In this document: positions 1 to 7,339 of the stretch, piece by piece
How the letters are laid out: each line of letters starts with the position of its first letter
Position numbering within the stretch: position 1 is the first letter of the stretch
DNA from: Bacteroidota bacterium
GTDB lineage: Bacteria; Bacteroidota; Bacteroidia; UKL13-3
Assembly (NCBI GenBank): GCA_010027395.1
Contig: RGVD01000018.1
Coordinates: 1-21,000 of the forward strand
Direction: 5' to 3'
DNA length: 21,000 bases
Notes under the pieces: model-generated
Told to the model about the DNA's origin: nothing
What the model saw: only the letters and a program-made list of their open reading frames with translations
Database searches by the model: none
Position numbers and translations under genes: made by a program

Positions 1-224
1 ATGCCATTACAAAAAATCAAAGTCAAATTTTCATGGAGGCTCCTTATCGCAACAATCAATTGCTTGAGGACATTTTAAAGACGGTTGCTCCCAATACCCG
101 CATCTGCATTGCTTGCCATATTAGCAGCCCTGAATCTTGGATTAAAACTAAAAGCGCAAGAGAGTGGTTGAAAGATAAACCTGAACTTCATAAAAAGCCT
201 GTCATATTTGTAATGGGGGCATAA
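1..224 (+). CDS. RsmI/YraL-like SAM-dependent methyltransferase, C-terminal end (partial)
   Basis: The frame is open from the left edge (codons from base 3) to TAA at 222-224, so this is the last ~73 residues of a longer protein and not a small gene starting at the ATG at 33. The segment QIFMEAPYRNNQLLEDIL, followed by NTRICIAC, WIKTK and a terminal HKKPVIF, resembles the C-terminus of the short Bacteroidota members of the tetrapyrrole-methylase fold family related to RsmI (16S rRNA 2'-O-methyltransferase). The SAM-binding N-terminal half lies outside the window, so the substrate cannot be judged. A strong hairpin terminator follows at once. The family call rests on remembered similarity only. 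Confidence 0.72.
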   Translation, partial: AITKNQSQIFMEAPYRNNQLLEDILKTVAPNTRICIACHISSPESWIKTKSAREWLKDKPELHKKPVIFVMGA

Positions 225-226
225 AA

Positions 227-258
227 AAGCCCCTGAAACTTATGTTTCAGGGGCTTTT
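227..258. terminator. Bidirectional intrinsic terminator
   Basis: A perfect 11-bp inverted repeat, GCCCCTGAAAC (229-239) and GTTTCAGGGGC (244-254), with a TTAT loop. A-runs flank it on the left and T-runs on the right. It lies between two convergent genes and can end transcription from both. Confidence 0.9.
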
Positions 259-274
259 AAGTATTTAAATAAAA

Positions 275-1066
275 TTATTTTCCTTTGAAATCAGCTTTAC
301 GTTTTTCTAAAAAGGCTTTTGTACCTTCAATAAAATCTTCGCTGCCAAAGAAATTACCAAACTCATTAATTTCAAGGTTGTTTCCATCCGCTCGTTTTTC
401 GTAATAAGCGTTTACGCAACGTATAACACTTGAAATGGCTAAAGGTGCTTTGTTTTTAATCTTAGCAAAAATCTCTTCGCATTTGGCAATGAGTTGGTCT
501 TGAGGAACCACATGATTTACCAATCCGAAGTTCAATGCAGTTTGGGCATCAATTAAATCAGCCGTCATCAATAATTCTAAAGCTCTTCCTTTACCAATTA
601 ATTGAGCAAGTCTTTGTGTGCCTGCATAACCTGGTATGATACCTAGGTTTACCTCAGGTTGTCCGAATTTTGCATTTTCAGAACAAACACGTATGTGACA
701 GCTCAATGCCAATTCATTACCACCACCCAAAGCAAAACCGTTAATGGCTGCTATTACTGGCTTCGGGCAATTTTCGATCGCTCTCAAAGTAGCATGTCCT
801 TCAGCACTTAGTTTTGTCCCTTCTTCTACTGTAAAGTTTGCAAACTCAGCGATATCAGCACCCGCTGCAAATGCTTTTTTGCCTGCACCAGTAATAATTA
901 TACCTCTAATAGAAGCATCATCATAGGCACTTAGTATTGCATTTTTGATGTCTGTCAAAGTTTGAATATTAAGTGCGTTCAATTTATCTTCACGATTAAT
1001 TGTTATGCACAGCACTTGTTCTCTTAATTCGATTAAAATAGTTTGATACATGGTTTGTGTAATCAT
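275..1066 (-). CDS. Enoyl-CoA hydratase/isomerase (crotonase family)
   Basis: A 263-residue cytoplasmic protein of normal crotonase length. Oxyanion-hole segments are visible: AAGADI near residues 67-72 and NGFALGGGNELAL near 109-121. The two glutamates that activate water in true enoyl-CoA hydratases are both present, in GGNELA (E118) and GQPEV (E138), followed by GIIPGYAGTQRL. This favours hydratase activity (trans-2-enoyl-CoA to 3-hydroxyacyl-CoA) over the isomerase or hydrolase members. The role could be fatty-acid beta-oxidation or short-chain crotonyl-CoA hydration; no neighbour decides. The true start may be the ATG at residue 6 (MYQTILIEL), which fits family N-termini better than MITQT. 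It appears monocistronic: upstream on the same strand is the terminator at 1233-1262. Confidence 0.92.
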   Translation of the reverse strand: MITQTMYQTILIELREQVLCITINREDKLNALNIQTLTDIKNAILSAYDDASIRGIIITGAGKKAFAAGADIAEFANFTVEEGTKLSAEGHATLRAIENCPKPVIAAINGFALGGGNELALSCHIRVCSENAKFGQPEVNLGIIPGYAGTQRLAQLIGKGRALELLMTADLIDAQTALNFGLVNHVVPQDQLIAKCEEIFAKIKNKAPLAISSVIRCVNAYYEKRADGNNLEINEFGNFFGSEDFIEGTKAFLEKRKADFKGK

Positions 1067-1232
1067 TTTTGTCTTAAAATAATTGATGATAATCTACAAA
1101 TTACCAATGCAACTATATCGCTTTAATATCATTTTATGAAGCCAAGTTTTACCTTTTTTTTAACAGTTGATACAAATCAATTTTCAACTACAAAAAACAA
1201 CAATTCTAAAAACATTCCAATGGGCTATTAAC

Positions 1233-1262
1233 AAAAAAAACTTGCCTTTCGAGGGGCAAGTT
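1233..1262 (-). terminator. Intrinsic terminator of the sigma-factor operon
   Basis: Read on the minus strand, AACTTGCC (1262-1255) and GGCAAGTT (1246-1239) form a stem closed by an 8-base loop and followed by a run of eight T. It lies 27 bases past the stop of the Spy-like gene. Confidence 0.85.
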
Positions 1263-1289
1263 CTGCAATTCATTTCATATTGATAATTT

Positions 1290-1745
1290 TCAATTATCGT
1301 CTCCCCTCCTATTATCTCTCAGTTTTTTCAACAATTCTCTTTTAAAATCATTTTCAGCTTTGTAAAGCATAACCACCTTTTTAGTAGGTAAAACCTTTTT
1401 AAATTCAGCTGCATATTTCTTAATCATTTCGGCTTCACTGATTTTATAATTAAGCATTTCATTTAATGTTTTTTCAGCTTCTGCATCAGACATGGTTGCC
1501 AATTCGCTTAATTCATCTGCTAATTTATCTTTTGTATTGGATCGTAATTTCTTCAAATCTTCACTCAACTTGTTATAAATAGGCCAAAATTTTTGAGCTT
1601 CTTCTGATGTAAGACTCAGTTTTTGGGTAATATAGGCAATTTTTAAGGGCTCTATCCTATCTTTCATCTTAGCCTTTTGCGCTTGAATATTATACTGCAC
1701 ACAAAACAGCAATCCTAATAAACCATATTTTATTTTATTTTTCAT
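1290..1745 (-). CDS. Secreted helical Spy/CpxP-like protein, ECF-sigma associated
   Basis: A 151-residue protein with an N-terminal signal peptide (hydrophobic residues ~6-18, likely cleavage after IQA near residue 22), so probably periplasmic. The mature part is almost wholly helical and charged. It has LSLTSEEAQKFWPIYN at 43-58, which recalls the LTxxQ motif of Spy/CpxP periplasmic chaperones, and a conserved-looking VLPTKKVVMLYKAE near 118-131. Proteins of this type in Bacteroidota are often labelled sensors of ECF-type sigma factors because they sit beside such genes. Here it is last in the run, 11 bases after the anti-sigma-like gene, and a terminator follows. Periplasmic sensing or chaperone function is inference. 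Confidence 0.7.
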   Translation of the reverse strand: MKNKIKYGLLGLLFCVQYNIQAQKAKMKDRIEPLKIAYITQKLSLTSEEAQKFWPIYNKLSEDLKKLRSNTKDKLADELSELATMSDAEAEKTLNEMLNYKISEAEMIKKYAAEFKKVLPTKKVVMLYKAENDFKRELLKKLRDNRRGDDN

Positions 1746-1756
1746 TATTGTAACTT

Positions 1757-2275
1757 TTATGAATTATCCATTAATAAATCTTCATCCGCATTTTCATTCA
1801 GATATTTTTCAATCTCATTTTCTTTTTTGTTCATCTTATTTTGATCTAATAACTCACATATTAGATCCTCACTTACATCTGATATTTCCAAATGATTCAC
1901 AATTTCTTCATTACTTATTGAAGCAGTTAATTCGTTCGATTGCCCTGAATTATTTTGCAAAAACAAAAATCCTGCAATCGTGAACATAGCTGCTATTGTT
2001 GCTACCCTTGTCATCAATTGATTAAAGCTCAATCTAATTTTCTTTGCTTTGGTTTGTATTGCCTTTGATAAAATCTGATTTTTTTGTGTTTCAAAAAATA
2101 CATCAGGTACTATAAATCCTGCCGCTTGCTTATGAGAAACAGCATTATCAATATCTAATTTGGAAAAAATGGCAATTCTCATATTAGCAAAATAGTTATC
2201 AGGGGCAGTGAATCCAACCTTTTTATTGGGTTTACCAATCAAATTTTCTATACTATTTTCTTCTATTTTCAACAT
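1757..2275 (-). CDS. Putative single-pass anti-sigma factor
   Basis: A 172-residue protein with one clear membrane segment at about 88-106 (residues 1-87 predicted cytoplasmic, the tail outside). It starts 33 bases after the ECF sigma gene, the usual place for its anti-sigma partner. It lacks the HxxxCxxC zinc anti-sigma motif, so it is not a classical ZAS protein. The cytoplasmic half holds two copies of a short motif 32 residues apart: FTAPDNYF (22-29) and FIVPDVFF (54-61). The acidic tail also has two similar units (EEIVNHLE and NEIEKYLN). The sigma-binding role is inferred from position and topology. Confidence 0.65.
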   Translation of the reverse strand: MLKIEENSIENLIGKPNKKVGFTAPDNYFANMRIAIFSKLDIDNAVSHKQAAGFIVPDVFFETQKNQILSKAIQTKAKKIRLSFNQLMTRVATIAAMFTIAGFLFLQNNSGQSNELTASISNEEIVNHLEISDVSEDLICELLDQNKMNKKENEIEKYLNENADEDLLMDNS

Positions 2276-2308
2276 CTATTTTCTATGACTTCAATTATTA
2301 TTAATGGT

Positions 2309-2860
2309 TTAATCGTTCTTTAAAAATATTTCAATTTTTTTTACTGCATGGTGATAGGATGCCTTCAATGCCCCTATAGAGGTTCCTAAAACTTGCTCCA
2401 TTTCTTCATACTTCATGTTTTCATAATATTTCATGTTAAACACAAGTCTTTGTTTTTCTGGTAAAGTTAATATTGCTTGTTGTAGTTTTAATTCAATTGT
2501 ATTTCCATTGAAATACGTTCCGGCCACTAAACTTTCACTAAGAATATGTTCATAATCCTCAAAGGAAGATGTGATGGCAGCTTTTTTCTTATTTAAAAAC
2601 CCTAATGCTTCGTTGGTTGCAATTCTAAATATCCAAGTGTATAATTTGGAATCTTCTCTAAAATTTTCAAGGTTTTCCCAAACTTTTATAAAGGTATTTT
2701 GGGTCACATCATCCGCGTCATCATGGCTAATAACTATCCTGCGAACATGCCAATATACGCGCTTTTGAAAGGCATCAAGAATTTGTATAAAGGCACTCCT
2801 TTTCGTAGATTCACCACGAAAAAGTAAAATAACCTCTTGCTCATTCAATAGTCCGGCCAT
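2309..2860 (-). CDS. ECF-family RNA polymerase sigma factor
   Basis: A 183-residue two-domain sigma factor. Region 2 spans roughly residues 24-92 and includes DDADDVTQNTFIKVWENL and the -10-binding stretch KLYTWIFRIATNEALGFLNK. A short linker leads to region 4 at about 127-180, with LTLPEKQRLVFNMKYYENM and the helix-turn-helix MEQVLGTSIGALKASYHHAVKK. Length and layout are typical of Bacteroidota ECF (RpoE-like) sigma factors. The next genes on the same strand encode a one-TM protein and a secreted helical protein, fitting a membrane-controlled sigma circuit. Upstream on the same strand is a receiver-like gene only 65 bases away. I found no convincing promoter in that gap. Confidence 0.95.
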   Translation of the reverse strand: MAGLLNEQEVILLFRGESTKRSAFIQILDAFQKRVYWHVRRIVISHDDADDVTQNTFIKVWENLENFREDSKLYTWIFRIATNEALGFLNKKKAAITSSFEDYEHILSESLVAGTYFNGNTIELKLQQAILTLPEKQRLVFNMKYYENMKYEEMEQVLGTSIGALKASYHHAVKKIEIFLKND

Positions 2861-2908
2861 CTTTAGAATTTGCAGCTAAGATAATCGAATGAACAAAAGG
2901 TTTAAATC

Positions 2909-2934
2909 AGATATTAACTATTATATTAATATCT
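2909..2934. repeat. AT-only inverted repeat at the receiver/sigma gene junction
   Basis: AGATATTAA (2909-2917) and TTAATATCT (2926-2934) pair perfectly around an 8-base loop and overlap the stop of the receiver-like gene. No T-tract follows on the minus strand, so I do not call a terminator. It could be a weak transcript-processing hairpin or a protein site. Confidence 0.4.
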
Positions 2935-3330
2935 AATAAGTTCAAATATCTTCTCATCAAACTTAGCTCTAATTTTAGAATGAAGGCTTGCTAAGTCAGG
3001 CATGAGTATAATTTCTTCTGCACCTTTTTGTAAAAGAAAGACGTCATTTATTTTTTTCTTATCCGCGGCAACCACAAAAATGGGAATATATTCATTGTGT
3101 TTCTTTACCATTGTGAGAACATCATAAGCTTCAAAGCCCTTGCTTGTTCGGGTTGTTACAACAGCATCTGGATTAAATAGATGTAGTTCCTTATAAAGAT
3201 TAGCTAAGTCTTTCACTGAATGAATTACGCATATTTTAATACTATTTACCCTAATGGTTTTTTCAATTAATTTTAAAGTTACTTGGTTGTTATCAACCAG
3301 CAATGTTCTCATTTCCCAATTTGCTTCCAT
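2926..3330 (-). CDS. Degenerate receiver-domain (pseudo-receiver) protein
   Basis: A 134-residue stand-alone protein with the alternating strand/helix pattern of a CheY-like receiver: MRTLLVDNNQVTLKLIEK, then NPDAVV, KGFEAYDVLTMVK, IPIFVVAAD and QKGAEEIILMP. The usual phosphorylation residues are mostly missing. The acidic pair is D13-N14, the phospho-acceptor position after PDAVV is Thr60, the switch Thr/Ser position is Ala, and the conserved Lys before Pro is Met110. It therefore probably cannot be phosphorylated in the normal way and may act as a protein-interaction module. The start may instead be the ATG at residue 7 (MRTLLVD), where receivers normally begin. It is the first gene of the run leading into the ECF sigma gene. 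No output domain is attached. Confidence 0.7.
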   Translation of the reverse strand: MEANWEMRTLLVDNNQVTLKLIEKTIRVNSIKICVIHSVKDLANLYKELHLFNPDAVVTTRTSKGFEAYDVLTMVKKHNEYIPIFVVAADKKKINDVFLLQKGAEEIILMPDLASLHSKIRAKFDEKIFELIRY

Positions 3331-4275
3331 TTTTCTTATTTTGATACTTTATTTTTTCAATACTTTTTTTTTGAGGCTTAAGCTAGCCCAGTAAACACGG
3401 GGGTTTAAATGGATCAACATCTTTGATGAAAAATTTAGTACGTTGTTTAATTCAAACATTATGCCCAATAAGTTTTGTAGCATTTTCAATTAAATAATGA
3501 AATTACCTTTTACTTTAATGTTCGAGTTCCATATTTTATTTTGCTAAGTCTGAAAATGCCAATGATTAATGATATCCCATAAACAAAACCATATATTTTA
3601 ATAATTATGTGTTTACAGAATTACTCTAAAATCTTAACTATTCTAAGGTTTATCTAGCAATTGAAATTTTAATACTTTAGCTAATAAATTAGCGATATTG
3701 TGTAATTAGTTTTGATAATAAATTAAAACAATGAAGTGACTATAAATTTTCAGGTTATGTAAATGATAGAAATCCTAAGTTCTATTTAAAATGATAGATT
3801 TTCAAAGGAAAGCCTTGGTATAGGATCAGATTTTAATAACCTCTTAAAATAGTAGTTTAAATATTCAAATAATATTTTATTTTTTTATGGATGCTAAATA
3901 AATTCAGAAGTAGCAGATAGATTGCCTAACAGTAAATAGAATAAATAATAGAAATCTCTTTTACATATCCTCTTAAAAGACTTACAACATCTCTCAACCC
4001 ATTAATATATATGGTAAAAGCATCATAAGGGCTAATATTTTTGCAATCATAAGCATTGCATAGCACCTAAGATTTTATCCTAGTATTTCAATTTGAAGTA
4101 TGATTTGAAACGGATTATGACATTAATAAAGTGGTTAACCACGGCATATCATTTGATACCAAAAATTGAATGATTGGTTGGAAAACATGCAAACTAATGG
4201 AACGTAACTTTAATATGAAAACAATTAAAATAAAGGATAATAAAGGCTAAAAGAATTAATTAGTTCAAGAAAATA
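3331..4275. other. 945-bp gene-free, very AT-rich stretch
   Basis: No reading frame of credible length exists here on either strand, and stop codons are dense in all frames. Two sample lines (3541-3600 and 3721-3780) count 27% and 23% GC, lower than the genes around. I see no tRNA, no clear terminator, and no array of repeats. The only structured items are the 12-bp palindrome at 4131-4142 and a 10-base direct repeat CCTCTTAAAA at 3840-3849 and 3969-3978, which may be chance. It could hold an upstream regulatory region for the receiver gene, an unrecognised small RNA, or decayed sequence. Confidence 0.6.
4131..4142. promoter_or_regulatory. Perfect 12-bp palindrome, possible operator
   Basis: GTGGTTAACCAC is self-complementary over its full length and is locally GC-richer than the AT-rich desert it sits in. 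It is about 130 bases beyond the stop of the minus-strand START-like gene and ~800 bases upstream of the receiver gene, so no target is obvious. It may be chance. Confidence 0.25.
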
Positions 4276-4662
4276 TTAAGCCCCTAAAGAAGCTTTTAAA
4301 TCATGTACTTGAGAATCCCATAGAGAGCTTATGTTTTTTTCGTCTTCAGGTATCACAAAATCTGTAATAACCAAGGCTACATCATCAGTTAATTCATCTA
4401 CTATGATTTCAAACTCAAAGTATTCATCAGGTTTGCTATCAAGCCAGCGAAAGCGAATCATTTTGTTGTTTACTTTTTTTATCAACTCTGCAATATTCTC
4501 TTCAGAATCCCATTTAAATTTGAATTGATTATTATAAACATCAACATCATTGCAAAACCAATTACTCAAACCCGATGGGCTGCTTATATAATTAAACAAT
4601 AATGCAGGAGACGTACGAACTCCATACTCCAATCTAATCTTTAATTTATTCGTGCTTGTCAT
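4276..4662 (-). CDS. START-like (SRPBCC superfamily) domain protein
   Basis: A 128-residue protein beginning MTSTNKLKIRLEYGVRTSP. I prefer this ATG at 4662 over an in-frame ATG at 4713 because the extra 17 residues (MLIVIIHICHQ...) do not look like part of the fold. Features fit the Bacteroidota START-like family in the helix-grip superfamily: EYGVRTSPALLFNYISSPSGLSNWF, then alternating strands with FKFKWDSEE, MIRFRWLD and YFEFEIIVDELT, and a long C-terminal helix ISSLWDSQVHDLKASLGA. Such proteins may bind a hydrophobic ligand; the ligand here is unknown. It stands alone, between an AT-rich desert downstream and the uxs terminator upstream. A TTG-N19-CATATTTG sequence upstream is a one-mismatch match to the phylum promoter. 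Confidence 0.82.
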   Translation of the reverse strand: MTSTNKLKIRLEYGVRTSPALLFNYISSPSGLSNWFCNDVDVYNNQFKFKWDSEENIAELIKKVNNKMIRFRWLDSKPDEYFEFEIIVDELTDDVALVITDFVIPEDEKNISSLWDSQVHDLKASLGA

Positions 4663-4736
4663 ACAATATTTGTTTAAACTTTGATGGCAAATATGTATAA
4701 TTACTATTAACAAGCAAGCTATTTTTTAAAAAGTGT

Positions 4737-4775
4737 AAAAAAAAATGGTGCATGTTTTGGAACATGCACCATTTT
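4737..4775 (-). terminator. Intrinsic terminator of the ugd-uxs operon
   Basis: A 15-bp perfect stem, AAAATGGTGCATGTT (4742-4756) with its complement at 4761-4775 and a TTGG loop. On the minus strand it is followed by a run of nine T ending at 4737. It starts 20 bases past the uxs stop codon. Confidence 0.92.
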
Positions 4776-4795
4776 ATAATAGTTTAATTGTTTTA

Positions 4796-5779
4796 TTATT
4801 TTTTATCGAATGAGCGGTGTTCTTTTTTGAACAACTCCTCTTGAGGCAAAGATTTAAAATAATCATAAGTAATTTTCAAGCCCTCGGCCCTTGATACTTT
4901 TGGCTCCCAACCTAAAATTTCTTTTGCTTTTGTAATATCTGGTCTACGTTGTTTGGGATCATCTACAGGCAATGGCAACGAAATTAATTTTTGATTTGCA
5001 CCTGTTAATTTTAAAATCTCTTCACCAAATTCTTTTATTGTAATTTCATTTGGATTACCAATGTTTACAGGAAATGCGTAATCGCTCATCAATAATCGAT
5101 AGATTCCTTCAACTAAATCACTTACATAACAAAATGAACGTGTTTGAGAACCATCACCAAACATAGTTAAATCCTCACCACGCAATGCTTGACCAATGAA
5201 AGCAGGTAAAACCCTACCATCATTTAGACGCATTCTAGGTCCATAAGTATTGAAAATCCTGATAATACGAGTCTCAAGTCCATGGAAAGTATGGTATGCC
5301 ATAGTGATTGATTCTTGGAAGCGCTTTGCTTCATCATAAACACCTCGAGGGCCAACAGTATTTACGTTTCCCCAATACTCTTCTGTTTGCGGGTGAACGG
5401 TGGGGTCGCCATATATTTCGGAGGTGGAGGCTACTAATATTCTAGCCTTTTTTTCTAATGCTAAACCCAAGCAATTATGAGTACCCAAAGATCCCACTTT
5501 TAAGGTTTGAATAGGAATTTTCAAATAATCTATTGGGCTGGCAGGTGAAGCAAAGTGAAGGATATAATCCAACTTTCCTGGCACATGTATGAACTTACTT
5601 ACATCGTGATGATAAAATTCAAACTCCTTCAATTTAAATAGGTGTTCAATATTTTTCAAATCACCTGTAATTAGGTTGTCCATACCTATTACTTCTAAAC
5701 CTTCGGCAATAAATCTATCGCAGAGATGAGAACCTAAAAAGCCTGCAGCTCCGGTAATTAAAATACGTTTCTTAGTCAT
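4796..5779 (-). CDS. uxs: UDP-glucuronate decarboxylase (UDP-xylose synthase)
   Basis: A 327-residue short-chain dehydrogenase/reductase of the extended class, full length for bacterial Uxs. It has the NAD-binding GAAGFLG at 10-16, the HFASPASPIDY segment typical of UXS rather than GalE, STSEIYG (catalytic S/T and E near 119-121), and the YxxxK pair in VGPRGVYDEAKR (Y148, K152). RIFNTYGPRM and GDGSQTRSFCYVSDL follow. It converts UDP-glucuronate to UDP-xylose and CO2 through a bound-NAD 4-keto intermediate, in the cytoplasm. The gene lies 23 bases after ugd, whose product is its substrate, so the two form a pathway operon for surface polysaccharide precursors. Confidence 0.95.
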   Translation of the reverse strand: MTKKRILITGAAGFLGSHLCDRFIAEGLEVIGMDNLITGDLKNIEHLFKLKEFEFYHHDVSKFIHVPGKLDYILHFASPASPIDYLKIPIQTLKVGSLGTHNCLGLALEKKARILVASTSEIYGDPTVHPQTEEYWGNVNTVGPRGVYDEAKRFQESITMAYHTFHGLETRIIRIFNTYGPRMRLNDGRVLPAFIGQALRGEDLTMFGDGSQTRSFCYVSDLVEGIYRLLMSDYAFPVNIGNPNEITIKEFGEEILKLTGANQKLISLPLPVDDPKQRRPDITKAKEILGWEPKVSRAEGLKITYDYFKSLPQEELFKKEHRSFDKK

Positions 5780-5802
5780 ATATTTTATTAACTAAAACTT
5801 AA

Positions 5803-7125
5803 TTAATTTGTTTTGATACCAATACAATAATAGTCGAAGCCAAGTTCTTTCATTTCTGCAACATCATATATGTTTCTTCCATCAAAAATCACTTTTCCTT
5901 TCAATAGTTTGTGCATTACTTTAAAGTTTGGAGAACGGAACTCAGGCCACTCAGTAATAATTAACAAAGCATCTGCATCTATTAAACACTCTTCACCATC
6001 TTTACAATATTCAATTTGCTCACCCAACATGTGTTTAGCTTCTTTCATTGCCACAGGGTCGTACGCTTTTACATTGGCACCGGCCGCCAACAATTTCTCA
6101 ATAATAACCAATGAAGGTGCTTCACGCATATCATCTGTCTTTGGTTTAAAAGAAAGACCCCATAATGCAAAAGTTTTGCCTTTCAAGTTACCATCAAAAT
6201 GCTTGATAATTTTATTATATAAAACAGATTTTTGAGCTTCGTTTACAGATTCAACTGATTCTAAAATCTGCATCTTGTATCCATTTTCAGAGGCAGTTTT
6301 GATTAATGCTTTCACGTCCTTCGGAAAACAGCTTCCTCCATATCCAATACCAGGATAAATAAACTTGTTTCCAATACGAGCATCGCTACCAATTCCTTTG
6401 CGCACCATATTTACATCAGCACCCATTATTTCGCATAGGTTTGCAATATCATTCATAAAACTAATTTTTGTGGCAAGCATGCTGTTGGCAGCATATTTAG
6501 TCATTTCAGCACTTGGAACGTCCATGAATATAATTGGGTGACCATTCAATAAAAATGGTTTATATAACTTACGCATAATTTCTTCAGCACGCTTGCTCTC
6601 TACTCCAATTACTATTCTATCTGGTTTCAAGAAATCATCAATAGCAGCTCCTTCTTTTAAAAACTCAGGGTTAGAGGCTACATCAAATTCAATGCTGGCT
6701 CCCCTTTTAGACATTTCATCATTAATAGCAGCTTTCACTTTTTGCGCAGTTCCTACAGGCACTGTGCTCTTTGTTACTACCACTATATAATCATTGATAT
6801 TTGAACCTATTTCCCTTGCTACACCTAATACATACTTTAAGTCAGCACTCCCATCTTCACCCGGTGGGGTTCCAACAGCGATAAATGCCACATCACAATC
6901 TGTAATACTATCCTTTAAACTTGTACTAAATTTTAATCTGCCCTTCTCAACATTGCGGCTAACCATTTCTTCAAGACCTGGCTCGTAGATTGGAAGAATT
7001 CCTTTGTTTAAGTTTTCAATTTTTTGGCTATTTACATCAATACAAACAACATCAATGCCTACTTCTGCAAAACATGTTCCGGTAACTAAGCCAACGTAGC
7101 CTGTACCTACTACAGCTATTTTCAT
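5803..7125 (-). CDS. ugd: UDP-glucose 6-dehydrogenase
   Basis: A 440-residue protein starting MKIAVVGTGYVGLVTG. The in-frame ATG at 7188 would place 21 extra residues before the Rossmann fold, so I take the start at 7125. Motifs: the NAD-binding GTGYVG at 7-12, NPEFLKEG near 152-159, AEMTKYAANSMLATK with the catalytic-site lysine near 210, and GIGYGGSCFPKD with the catalytic cysteine at 266. The C-terminal UDP-binding domain includes WGLSFKPKTDDMREAPS. It oxidises UDP-glucose twice, with two NAD+, to UDP-glucuronate. It is first in the operon with uxs and is divergent from the outer-membrane protein gene at 7340. Confidence 0.96.
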   Translation of the reverse strand: MKIAVVGTGYVGLVTGTCFAEVGIDVVCIDVNSQKIENLNKGILPIYEPGLEEMVSRNVEKGRLKFSTSLKDSITDCDVAFIAVGTPPGEDGSADLKYVLGVAREIGSNINDYIVVVTKSTVPVGTAQKVKAAINDEMSKRGASIEFDVASNPEFLKEGAAIDDFLKPDRIVIGVESKRAEEIMRKLYKPFLLNGHPIIFMDVPSAEMTKYAANSMLATKISFMNDIANLCEIMGADVNMVRKGIGSDARIGNKFIYPGIGYGGSCFPKDVKALIKTASENGYKMQILESVESVNEAQKSVLYNKIIKHFDGNLKGKTFALWGLSFKPKTDDMREAPSLVIIEKLLAAGANVKAYDPVAMKEAKHMLGEQIEYCKDGEECLIDADALLIITEWPEFRSPNFKVMHKLLKGKVIFDGRNIYDVAEMKELGFDYYCIGIKTN

Positions 7126-7339
7126 AATAAATAAGATTTTGGGTGCGAATATATATTTTATAAAATATAATGCTGTATTTAATGCCAATTATACGTGTTA
7201 ACATTCTATTTAATAATACAATTCAACAATTAAAATAATAATTTGCAAAAAAGACCTTTCAAGAACTATTTCAATTGAAAATACCTAGTTCATATTTGTT
7301 TGAATATATTTTCGATAAAATAAATTTATTATTGCATAA

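Noticed and set aside
33..224. Small complete gene of 63 codons starting at ATG 33
   Set aside because: The same frame is open back to the window edge and the upstream residues continue the family sequence, so it is the tail of a longer gene.
2909..2934. Terminator between the receiver-like gene and the sigma gene
   Set aside because: The hairpin is all A/T apart from the outer pairs and lacks a following T-tract on the minus strand, so read-through is likely.
4663..4713. N-terminal extension of the START-like protein to ATG 4713, giving a hydrophobic start
   Set aside because: The extra residues (MLIVIIHICHQSLNKYC) are not a convincing signal peptide and the fold begins after the MTSTNK start.
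5870..6235. 121-codon plus-strand frame opposite ugd
   Set aside because: It is antisense to conserved catalytic parts of Ugd and shows no recognisable protein features.
7126..7188. N-terminal extension of ugd to the ATG at 7188
   Set aside because: The Rossmann strand MKIAVVGTGYVG normally begins the protein; the extension lies in a very AT-rich stretch.
7200..7339. Promoters for ugd and for the outer-membrane gene in the divergent gap
   Set aside because: Only partial matches (TATATTCG, TATTATTG) with wrong spacing were found in this AT-rich stretch.
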